Below, one piece after another: positions 48,871-59,200 of a stretch of DNA of 64,000 nucleotides. The notes under the pieces are model-generated. The model saw only the letters and a list, made by a program, of their open reading frames with translations, was not told where the DNA came from and did no database searches. Origin of the DNA: Celoporthe dispersa (taxonomy: Eukaryota > Ascomycota > Sordariomycetes > Diaporthales > Cryphonectriaceae). The stretch is from the NCBI GenBank assembly GCA_016584495.1, contig WAID01000001.1, forward strand, positions 1,984,001 to 2,048,000, in the 5' to 3' direction. Numbering within the stretch: position 1 is the stretch's first letter; every line of letters begins with the position of its first letter. The position numbers and the translations under genes are program-made.

Positions 48871-50083
48871 ATGCTCCGCGTGTCGGCTCCCTCCCCAGCT
48901 CCGTCCTCAGCCGCCTTTCGCGAGGATGCTTACTCGGGCCCGCCCACCGCCCTGTCGAGCATGTCCCCGTCGAGTCACCACATGGCCTCGGCGGTACTCA
49001 TCGTCCCGATACTAGACGAGAAGCATCATGGCGCCGACCTGCTGATGATCCCCATCTCGAACAACAAGGCGACTACCACCACGACCACGACCACGACCAC
49101 GACAACAACCACCACATCATCAGCAACAAGAACAGCAAAGCCACCCCCCCGGGTCGAAGAGTCATCCTCCACCAGACGGACGGAGACACCCGCGGCCCCC
49201 ACACCGCCTCCGAAGCCCGCGCTCCCCGAGGGCTGCCAAGACTGGGACGCCTACCTCTCGCAAAAGAAGTCCACCGCCACGCTGCCCCTGCTCGACAACC
49301 TGCACGACGAACAGCCCTTGACAATAGTGCCTGAGATCGAGATCCACTCGCCGGACCTCAACTTCAAGCACTCCTTCGAGGACCTCGGCTGGCGGGACTG
49401 CCTCACCCAGCGCCAGCGCCACCCTGCCGCCAGACCTCTGCGACGACGACCCTCAGCCGCCACCGTCATCGGGACACTATACACAGGGCCCAGCAGCGTC
49501 GGCGGTGGTGGCGTCGGCAGCAGCACGGCTCTCCCTCCGCAGCGCAAAACGCCTGAGCAACGCCTCAACATTGACGGCCAACACGGTGGCCACGGCGCCC
49601 TGCATCCTCAGCAGCCGGTCCTACAAGCGCCTCAGCAACGCCTCGACCCTGACCACCCTCACCACCGCCACGGCCAGCAGCATCGGCAGCGGCAAGCCCC
49701 GCTCCATCCGCCGCATCAACCGCACCCGCCACCTGCGCACCTACTATTCGGACGGCTCGCTGCTCCGGGCGCGGCGCCTGAGCGTGGGGGTCAGCAGCAT
49801 GGCCGACATTGCGGAGCGGCGGGAGCCTTCCTCGGCCTCCTTTGTTGTGGCACAGCAGCGGCAGAAGAGGTTCTCGTCGGCGTCGATGCCGCTGACTGGT
49901 GGCTTGGGCTCGGAGCTCTGCGCGCCACCGCCATATCCGCCTCCTGAGAAGCCGCTGCCGAGCCTACCTGTGATGGAGGTGTGCGAGCTGCAGACGAGAG
50001 AGAGGACGAGGTGGAGGGAGCTGCTACTAAGGAGTTTTCAACAGGGTGCCTGGAGGAGGGGGATAAGTAGCGGAGGCCGGTGA
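48871..50083 (+). CDS. Low-complexity Ser/Thr/Pro-rich fungal protein, frame broken
   Basis: ATG 48871 starts MLRVSAPSPAPSS. The frame is coherent to about 49390: a polythreonine tract of about 15 residues (49069-49113), then PKPALPEGCQDWDAYLSQKKSTATLPLLDN and IEIHSPDLNFKHSFEDLGWRD. From about 49400-49510 the convincing frame is the next one: SLRSAKRLSNASTLT, repeated as SYKRLSNASTLTTLT, then RRINRTRHLRTYYSDGSLLRARRLSVG and PPPYPPPEKPLPSLP, stopping at 50083. A one-base excess between about 49385 and 49510 would join them (about 400 aa). The repeated KRLSNASTLT motif and basic Ser-rich context suggest a phosphorylated regulatory protein. No domain recognised. Confidence 0.6.
49069..49113 (+). 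repeat. ACN trinucleotide repeat encoding polythreonine
   Basis: Mixed ACC/ACG/ACA codons in frame with the surrounding protein; not a pure slippage repeat, so probably an older, selected or drifting tract. Confidence 0.8.
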
Positions 50084-50644
50084 ACGGGTCGACCTTTACC
50101 TGCATGAATTTCACGAAGCCTTTTTGGTGTTTTTTCTTTTTTGGGGGGGAGGGGAGGTCTCTTTTGTCGTTTTGGGAGCGAGCGGGTCGGAGCGTTTGCC
50201 TTTTTCCCAGCCTGGGCGGAGCGTTTGAATTCCTCATTGTAATGTATTGTAACCACGGCACCACAGAACAGGAGCTTGTTTCACTCAAGTCATAATTTTT
50301 ACCACCCTGCCTTGATTTCCCCAGTCATCCAAGTGGTCACACACATGCCTCATCATGACGTGTGACGTGTTTGTTCAGAGGTGCTCCTTCCCCACCATGA
50401 ACAGGCGCTGCGTAAGCAACCGCGACCCAAGAACCACAGAAGGCGCAGCCTGAGTAAAGTCTTCAGCAGTTCTTTCCGCCCCAAACACACAACATGCACA
50501 GCAATGTCTGACTTGGCCCAACACGTTCTTCTTCCCACTGCAAACTTGATAGTCTGGTCATTCTGTAATACTGGCTTTTGTTTATGGGATCGTATATTAC
50601 GCATCGTATCGTTGCATCTTCCTGTGGGGCACTGCTTTCGTTAC
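50084..50644. other. Convergent intergenic region
   Basis: No gene supported between the low-complexity gene and the minus-strand membrane protein. Confidence 0.5.
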
Positions 50645-51558
50645 TCAGGCTAGGGAAAGTCCAATGGTGTGCTCAGCTGTGGGCTCCTGCTTGTTGACGC
50701 GAATGCCATGCAACTCAGAGTATCCTGCTTCCGCCTGCGTCGTGACCTTAGATTGGGATACGATGAAATTCCTATCCGTCTGCGAGGCTGTGGGCTTGGT
50801 GTGATCGCCGGCGCTTGTGGAGAGCGTGAGGTCGGTACCAGAGGCAAGCTCCTGCCAGGCGCGGTGCTTCATGATGGGAAGCTCTGCAGAGAAGAAGAGA
50901 GGTGCGAGTCAGTAGTTATATCATTGTGTATTTCCCTCTGGGTGCAGTGGAATGTCAGCTGTCTGTACACGACTTACCAAAACCATCGTCCGCGCCACCA
51001 CGACGACTGGGCCAGCCAAAGGGGTTCTGAGCCTTCTTCCAAGCAGCCCGCGAAGACGTACCGATGGACTGCGCCGTAGACTTCGCAAAGCGGCCCATCT
51101 GGGAGGCTAAGAGGGGCGACCGTGGATGTATGCGCGGCATAGCATTGTTGTTGTCGCGTGGCTGGCAGTTGACTGCGGCAGGAGTGGTCTGCTGCTGTCC
51201 CTGTCCCTGTCGGCCAAATCGAGGAGGGTATACAGATCGTTGGTGCCTGTTGAGGGAGGCTCTCCAAGACTGCCGCCACTGCTCGGGGTCGCCCTTAGCT
51301 GTGCATCGTTGCGGATTGATTAGAAACCGTTATCATGTCGGTGAGATAGTGTTCACCAGTTAATGGAAGAAGAGGTAAGACGGTTGAGGAGGTGCACTCA
51401 CGCTGACGATTGGTGTTGCGCACCCACCAGAGGAACCACAGGACGGGCAGCATGATGGCACAGCACAGTGCAAGGAGGCCAAAGAACATGATGACGGCTG
51501 GGAACTGGCCTACGTCCTTGTCGCGTGCGACGTGGACATCAACGTGGGAGGGCACCAT
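50645..51558 (-). CDS. Orphan single-pass membrane protein (238 aa)
   Basis: Join (complement) 51402-51558, 50978-51298, 50645-50883; all in phase with standard GTGAGT/GTAAGT donors, which supports a real gene. Residues about 20-47 form one strongly hydrophobic helix (FPAVIMFFGLLALCCAIMLPVLWFLWWV) after a short acidic/His N-terminus, with no cleavable signal. The rest is a polar, Gln/Arg/Ser-rich cytosolic tail (SQMGRFAKSTAQSIGTSSRAAWKKAQNPFGWPSRR). No family recognised. Confidence 0.7.
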
Positions 51559-51875
51559 TGTGATGATTGAAGTGGGACTCTCTGGTCAACGAATGACCTT
51601 GATGGTGCCTGGAGACTTGAAGATGACGAGGAGCGCGATCTTGGAAGATAGAGCGGCGTAAGTAGAAACTTCAGTTGCTCTTGTTGTCGACATCTGTGAC
51701 TAGACTTCGAAATTGTGTGAGCCTGGGCTGAAGGTCTAAGAACACCACGACTCTAGGGTTGTGTCAACAACCGGCCCGAGCGGAGTCGCGTCGGGGGAGA
51801 TGGGATGATTTTTATTACTGCAAAGTCAAGTAGAACCAATAACAAAGGTCAGTCGATGAGATTCATCTAAGTATG
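51559..51875. other. Intergenic
   Basis: Promoter side of the orphan membrane protein gene; nothing else seen. Confidence 0.4.
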
Positions 51876-52735
51876 GGGGTCCAAGACAGAGCACTAACCG
51901 AGCCATCTCCGCGGGACGCTCTCTGGACTCTGGTGAAGCGATGGATATCCACACCGACGTATGATCGGTTCGCAGAAAACGGCATCATATCCAGACGACC
52001 ACCACTGTCTAAGTCGCGCTTCCCGAGCTCAATAAGTATACCGTACTCTGCAACGCATTGTCAGGATGCATGCAGCAGCTTTCTAGTAAGAGTTCAAAAC
52101 AATATCCACCCTACGATCATGCGATTGGCGGAGAATATCTGCTGCGAAAAACGAATGCCTAGAGTCAAAAATGTAATCCCGAGGAATATAGCAAGACTGA
52201 ATGAGATATTGGGTTTTATTTTGGATGCGAATATCGATCATAGCGAAGATTTCTGCCCCTATTATCTGGCATACCTGGATTGCTGCGAGTCCCACTCCGC
52301 CATATGCTGAATGGACGAGCACGCTCTAGCCTTTTTCAGCCGCCCAACTTCAAGCAAGCTGTACAAAATAGTAGCAAAGAAGATAGGCACTGTAGCAGCA
52401 GCCTCGAACGATAAAGAGTCTGGAATAGGCACAATAGATGCGGCTATAATAGTGATTCTCGTGCTTAGAGCGCGGGTGGGCGATAGCACCATAATTCGGT
52501 CGCTGCATTTCAGGTTACGAATTTGCGTGCCTACTTTGCTAATGATACCCGTGGCTTCGACTTTTAGCTCGATGCATTCAGATCCAAATTCGTCTGAATT
52601 CTATAGATATGAAGCTGAGGTTTGAGGGCGCAGAATCTCTATAGCAAGGAGAACGTTCTTGAAGTTGAGATTCACTACTTTGATTTCCATCTCGATAGCG
52701 TTATCTGTAAGCCTAGCGCTGATCCTCGTATTATC
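51876..52735 (-). pseudogene. Decayed fragment of a highly reducing polyketide synthase (enoylreductase domain)
   Basis: Read on the minus strand from about 52735, successive frames give IEIKVVNLNFKNVLLAI, a stop, FGSECIELKVEATGIISKVGTQI, KCSDRIMVLSPT, then IPDSLSFEAAATVPIFFATILYSLLEVGRLKK, then SAYGGVGLAAIQVCQIIGAEIFA, IPRDYIFDSRHSFFAADILR, DIVLNSY, a stop, then ELGKRDL and NRSYVGVDIHRF. This is the order of an ER domain from a fungal HR-PKS, including the GGVGLAAIQ nucleotide-binding motif. There are at least two in-frame stops and several frame changes, and many Ala/Val positions are replaced by Ile/Thr, as C-to-T repeat-induced point mutation would produce. Neither KR, ACP nor AT parts were found beside it. 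Confidence 0.8.
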
Positions 52736-53868
52736 AGAACTCATACGATCGCAATGCTAACGCAAGTATGGGAAAGATTGGCAGTATAAGGAGTGATGAG
52801 ATTCCATTGGGTGTCATCAGTGTCAAAACTTGTTGTGAACCAGGAGACGACGGGCAGGAAGTAGTATAGTAGTGGTGGCTTTTGGATAAATGATTGTGGG
52901 AACCTTGGGAGGAGCCGATTCATTACACACGAAAAGGCATGCTAATATTTCTATTCCAATCATCTAACATCACCGACAGATTTGAATCCTAGCTTAGGAT
53001 TCCTTGTACTAATTACTACCACGTTTGTCTCTCTACTGCTGCTCGGAGAGTATTTCAACAAAATGTAACAAACCAGTAAACAAGCATATTAACAATCTCA
53101 TGATTCATTCGCTGTATGATAGGTTATAGATTATATTAAAGACAATATTAGGCATAAATTCGCAGTGGGTACTCTCCGGCATCCCTCCCTTTTCGGCACC
53201 CCTTGTCAACTACACCACTACTTCAACCACCTTCCTTTCCACATTTGTTTTACAATCAATTTTTTTCTAAATGCATTTGTTCTTTCACAGAACCTTAATA
53301 CAATAATTATAAAGTCATATCCCGCACTACAGCTAGCCTAGGTCATTGATGCTGTCAGATAATGTTACAACACTACCGCGTTTTTTGAGCGAGGAAAATC
53401 CAACCAAATATGGACTAGTGAGGCTCGATAAGTATGGTGAGCTCATTATTAAGTACCAGTACAAGTCCCAGGGTGACTGATGGGTGGTACAATGATTGGG
53501 TATGTGATGAGAATCGGTCTTGGATTCACTATAAATGAACATCAATTGCAGTTCTGGTTATACTATCCAAAATCGCAATTGGTACGTTTATAAGAAGTCT
53601 GAAGCAAATGCTTCCAACATTAACCCTAATTAGTCCTTATTCACCATGAGGGGAAGGGCTGGGAAAGATGCAGGAGGACTACGGTTCCAAGTCCTGGACG
53701 GGATCTTGAAACAATTCATTCATTGAAATCATTTCTATGTTATTGCCTCATATAAACATACATATTTCAGCTAGCCTGCTAGCGAAAACCTTGACCAATG
53801 CTATCTCACTCACAACTATACCAACATGTTTCCATATATGCTTTCTTGGTAGTCCTAGCTATATCTTT
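52736..53868. other. AT-rich decayed sequence, no gene supported
   Basis: Frequent TA-containing stops on both strands and TpA-rich composition suggest mutated repeat DNA. A 60-codon frame at 52741-52923 (minus) is not recognisable. Confidence 0.5.
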
Positions 53869-54716
53869 TCAAGCGGATGTAGAGTGCGTTTTAAGATACG
53901 TAGCGAAGTCGGCTGTCTTCTTAGCCCACGTAGGCCGTGTCGCGAGCGTCATGGTTCCAGTGCTGCTCGTATCGTCGACCGCAAAGCCCGCAAGATTACC
54001 GGATGCCTTGCCTTTAGCAGTTGCGAAGGTGGTGACGGCCTCCTTGTGCTGATACTCCCTATTTTTTGAGTTGGTTCGTCAGTCATTTTACGCTGCCAGC
54101 TTTGAAGGTGAAGGGACTTCAGCACTTACATAATCTGCAAGCCAATTTCGGTGATGCCCATGTTGGTGTTGAAGACTCCCTCGCCCTCGCCGAAGGTCAC
54201 CGCGCTCCCACGGTAGTTATTCCTGACCCATTTGAACGTAAGGACAGCCTCGTTGGAAGTTATAGATACCCCTGTGCCCTCATATTGATCCTTCATAGCA
54301 TTGAAGCTCTCCTCGTCGTGGACATTAGCCATGAGGGCGAAGGTGAAGTAGCCCACAATCAACCCCGAGGCTTTTTCAGTAGCAATGACGTAAACATCTC
54401 CAAACGTGTTAGGCTCCGTCGTTTCCGCCGCTGTGAGAGAGCTCAAGCTCGAAAGCTTGATGTTGGCAACATCGCTCATAGCAGTGTTAAAATTATCGAG
54501 CTCATTCAGTATATTCTCCGGAGTGGGCGGGTTCATGCCGCAGGTTGTTACTTCGACACCTTTGGCTGCCATGCTTTGGACGATTGCGTTATAACCGTCT
54601 GATACACCTGTACGCTTGCTGAGACAGAGCGCGTTCGCGGGCAAGCCAGGAAGAGCGTACGCGCTCACAAAGCCAGTGAGAGCGGCAAGACCGAAGAAAG
54701 AGAGCTGAATCTTCAT
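53869..54716 (-). CDS. Secreted orphan protein (258 aa)
   Basis: Join (complement) 54130-54716, 53869-54058; in phase. The intron (GTAAGT donor, AATAG acceptor) replaces the early stop of the first frame and continues the protein as MEYQHKEAVTTFATAKGKASG. ATG 54716 opens a secretion signal (MKIQLSFFGLAALTGFVSAYA), with a KR at about 34-35 that could be a Kex2 site. Only three or so cysteines; the body alternates polar and Val/Ile strands with GEGEG turns. No catalytic motif or known family. It sits in AT-rich, transposon-decayed DNA beside a PKS relic, a setting typical of fast-evolving secreted genes. Confidence 0.75.
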
Positions 54717-56257
54717 GGTGGGTTCGGCGTGAAGAATGCTGGGTTGGAATTTGCTGACGTGGTGGTCAAGGGTTGGAAGGCGAGATGTAAATGAATTTGT
54801 TACGTGAGAGAAGAAACTTGATGTTGGGGGGAGGGGACGTATCAAACAAATGAAAAGGAAAAAATTGGTAGAACTGATTTCCTACTGCTGAAATTTGGAC
54901 CTTGTGCAGATTTGTGGACATTAAATACTTGTATATTCCAACACATTTGCCTTTCCCCCAGCGGCTACCTTTATATTGCTAAATTGGTCAGTTTGAGGTT
55001 ATAGCAGTGCAGTCGGCTGACGCTGGCGAATAAGCATATAGCTGAATAGGAAATTTTATTGCGAGCACGTCGTTTTCCTTGTTGGAGTTAACTTATGCGT
55101 ATTAGCATTATTAACACCATCTTTATTTGAATACGGGTGCAGACCGCGTAGGTCCTTTTCTCACGTCAACAGCCTGGTTCGTCATTTTGGCGTTACTAAT
55201 GAAGTATCAAAATATTTATAGCTGTTAATAGCAAACGTTTCTCGTTCTCAAAATACTTCATGATCACAGCTACACTGTGCCGGTAGACTAATTTCTAGAC
55301 ATGGGATCCTGTCTGATAAATTTACCACCTCCAAGACGAGAAACATAATTTTAATTTTTTTCGAATTGGCCTTGGAGCGCCCCATCTCGAAGGGATGCTC
55401 TAAGAGCTAGACCAGGCCATATCACGAGGCCGAACGCGCACCCTTATTCCCCCTTGAAATTATCTCAGAGTGTGTGTTCGGGCTGAAATTAGGGCACTCT
55501 CATTCACTCACATCTAGAAGGATCTCGTGTTGGGTTGTGTCGATGTACGGGGTATCACTCCACTACTCGGGTTACAAAACAACTCATATCGAACTCAAAC
55601 TCACTTTTGACCCCCACCCAGTCTACCACAACTCCCGTTCATAAATCTTAGTATGGGCTTGCCACTGTGAGTGTACTGCGCCTCTGCTATTGTAAGAGCG
55701 TTTCCAAATGCCGGCGGGGCTTTCACGTACCGCTTAAGTTCACCAAGCTTCCCAGCACCTGAAACTTGATAACGAACAATACCTCTCCCCTCACGTGTGT
55801 AACGCTAATGCTCGTCTACGTGCGCGTCAAACATACAGAATCCACGAGTCTCCTCGAACCTGTCAAATGGTCAAGGTCACGGCCATGTCATACCCCAACC
55901 GGTATTGTAAGTTGTTTGCCACAGGGGTGACATGACCAAGAAGTTTGCGAAAGCCAATGCCATTCGGATGGGGCCAATTGGAATCATTTAGATCTCTTAG
56001 ATCGTCAACACTGGTGCGTCAAACTACAGAGCTCCGATCACCATGCCTTACAGCCCCAAATCCATCGTTGTCAACATAACCACGGACTAGGTCTCCATTT
56101 ACCCACATAAGTGCCTTATTATTTAAATAGTCAAAGAATTTGCGACAATTAAAGAAACTTCTTTTTAAAGCTTGATTATCTATAATGATATAAAAGACTA
56201 TTATTTTTAATATTTTCATTGTGATAATAATGATTTCTCTCTTTTGCTATAAATCTA
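54717..56257. other. AT-rich intergenic region
   Basis: No ORF above 60 codons of any quality between 54.85 and 56.0 kb. Composition and stop density suggest decayed repeats. Confidence 0.5.
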
Positions 56258-59200
56258 TCAAAATAGTTTATTATCATCAAGAATAGATGAAATGATATCT
56301 GCAGCCGTCTCCAGAGCCTGGCAAACGCGAGCAGCATAACCAGGCCTGGCCGAGACAGCGAACCGGACCCAGCACTGGTCCACGTTACAATGAATATAAA
56401 CGCCGCGCTCACCGTGGATGAGGAACCCGCCCTCGTCCCACTCACTGTTACTACTGCTGCTGCTGCTGCTGTCGTCCTCCTCACCGGCGGTCATGAAGCC
56501 GATCTGGAGGTCTCTGGCCCGGGCCTCCGCGCCGCGTCGCCTGCCATGCCTGGGAGCGGAACAGGGCGGGAAGCTGGGTGTCACCGTTGTTGTCGTCGTC
56601 GTCTTCGTCGCCGTGGGTGCCTGTGGTCTTTGGGCCGCTCGTGGCTGCGGCTTCGAGGAGCGAATACATGTGCCTCAGGTACCCGCGCCCATTCGCAGCA
56701 GTGGATATCAGGCGGGTGTGCCCGGCGGCGGCGGCATAGAACAAGGCCCGCAGTTCTGCCACCGGGGGACAAGCACCTTGACCCCTCGCCGTCATTACGT
56801 TCCCAGCACCAGCAGTGGTATCAGTCGGCACCGTTGCCTCGAGAAAAGCCCTCACCGCCGGTGTGACGGTCTGCACCCAGTCGATGCGCCCACGTGAGAA
56901 GGGCGCCAGCGAGACGACCTCCCACGCCGGGCGCAGCACTCGCCACCACAGCTGTCGCAGCTGTCGACAATGCGCACCGCTAGCAGCGCGGCTAGATGCG
57001 CCGTCGCGTTGGGCGGGGCACGGTGGGCGTGGAGGCGGTCAAAGCCTAGGGCCTCGATCTGGACGCTGCGGTGGTCGACGGTGCCGTACGAGAACGGGCC
57101 GCGGAGGCGGATGCGGTCGATCTGCCGGAGCAGGGCCGGGTCGGTTGGCGTCCAGGCCAGCTCACGGACCCGGCAATGTGCCTGCTGGGCCCCTGGGCTG
57201 GCGGGGTCGGGCTGGACGTCCTCGCGGCTGTGGTGGTGAGCGCGGGCGAGGACAGACTCTGTCAGGTGGTGGTGCAGCGGGCGGGCGTCCATGCCGTCGA
57301 CCTTGGCGTGCTCGTAGACACCAGCCGAGCAGCCGTTGGCGGCCACGACCAGCTGCAGCGGCTTGTCCAGCCACCGGTTCGACAGGTGCGCCTTGGGGCC
57401 GTTGAGCAGGAACTGCATATGCCGCTCTCCGCTCGTCGCCGGCGCCTCGTCATCCAGGCAGACGACAAAGGCGCACCTGTCGATGGTGGCGAGGGCCTCG
57501 GCCCTGGTCGGGTCAAGCTCCAGCTGGGCGCGGGCGCGGGCCCACGACGGGCGGTCGTCTGCGGTGAGGGTGCCAATGGCCGGCGCGGGCTGGTTCGAGG
57601 CGTCGATGATGGCCTCGTATGCTGCGCGGACAGCAGAGGGCTGCAGCGCCTCTCCGCCACTGGGCAATGTCACTTGAAAGGCGTGCCCGCGCCGGAGGAC
57701 GACGATGCTGTGGTTCGGAGGGTGTCGCTCCATGTGGTCCACCACGAGGCCAGGCCGCCGGGTGGCGTGGAACAGCCACCGTCGGGCCTCAGGGTCCACC
57801 GGCGCGCCGTGCAGCTTGTCGGGGGCCATCTCGCCGGCGGCCAGGCGGCGCGCGAAGCTCATGGCCGCGGTTGTCAGAAGCGTGGCGCGGTCGAGCTGGC
57901 TGTGGGGTGGGGTGGCAACGGGGTGGGCCAGGTAGAAGGTGCTGTGGTCCTGGAGGGGCTCACGGCGCGCGAGGTGGACCTGTCGCTCATAGGCCTCGTA
58001 CAAGAGGGTTTCTGGGGAATCGTGCAAGGCTCGCTGGAGCGACTCGCCGTGCTCGTCGATGAGGAGGCGGACGGTGTCGGCGGTGATGGCTTGTTCTTCT
58101 GGGGAGTCGACGGCTGCCCTGGATGCTGCAAAGGAACCCAGCAGGTCCTGTAGCGATGGCCGAGGGAGACTTGGCAGCTGCACCGCCGATGAACCATCCT
58201 CCTGTGTCTTTCTGTCGCCCAGCTTATTCGACGAGAGTGATGTGGTACCAGTGGATCCTGTCAGGACGACTGTAAGAGGAGGCCGGTCCTCTCCCCCTCG
58301 GAGCCAGACGTATCCAGCTGCGGCTTGGGTATCTGCTCGATGAGCGCACGATACGTCTTCAGCATGGGCTCCATCTGCGAGGCGTCGCTGTCCTCTTGTT
58401 TGGCAGTTGCATTCTGCGCCGTGATTGCGTAGCTCAGCTGAGATGCTGTGGGATTTGAGTAGACTGTGGACAGGCTAAGTCTAGGGCACTGTAGGCCACG
58501 CCGCAGGCGCCTGACGAGCTGGAGCGCCATGAGGGAGTCCATGCCGCGATCGAAGAAAGTCTCCGCGGCCCGGGCCTGGTCGGGAGCAGGCCAGCCCGTC
58601 ACATCACTGATAGTCTCTTGTACGAAGCGGGCGATGCTCGCAGCATCCTTGAGGTCCCAGGACGCCGCCTCGCCCGGGCGGTTCTCGTCATCCGTGACGA
58701 CGTCGGCGTTGGCATAGAGGGCAGCGATCTCGGCACTGAACTGCTCAACGCTCGAGGCACGCTGGATTGTGCCTTTTCCAGCCCGCAGCACAGGGCGGTT
58801 CAGGACAAGAATGAGGGCCTTCTCAACTCGGGTGTGGGCCGGCGCGATAGCATTCGCTTCCTGAACGGTCGGCCAGACTCGCTCGATCAGTGCAGCCTGC
58901 TCGGAAGTTGACAGGGGACCGCTCTTGGCGAGGGCGACAGGCTCGATAAGCAGAGCAGCCTGGAAGCGCCGGGTGCCGACCACCAAGGCAGCAGCTAGCT
59001 CGTGATTATGAGCAACGATATACTGCTCCATGGAGACAGGATTAGTTTTTTCACCATTCAGCAGGACAATAATGTCATCTGATCGGCCTCGCCAGCACCA
59101 CGCATCTGCAACAGTCGGATGAGGCTGGAATAAGTCTTTGGTGCGATATTCCTTCAGCCCTTCCTGGCCCCTGATGGTGAAGGAGACCTGGGCCAGGGCC

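Noticed and set aside
52741..52923. A 60-codon minus-strand frame beside the PKS relic
   Set aside because: Could not be aligned by eye to any PKS domain; composition fits decayed AT-rich DNA.
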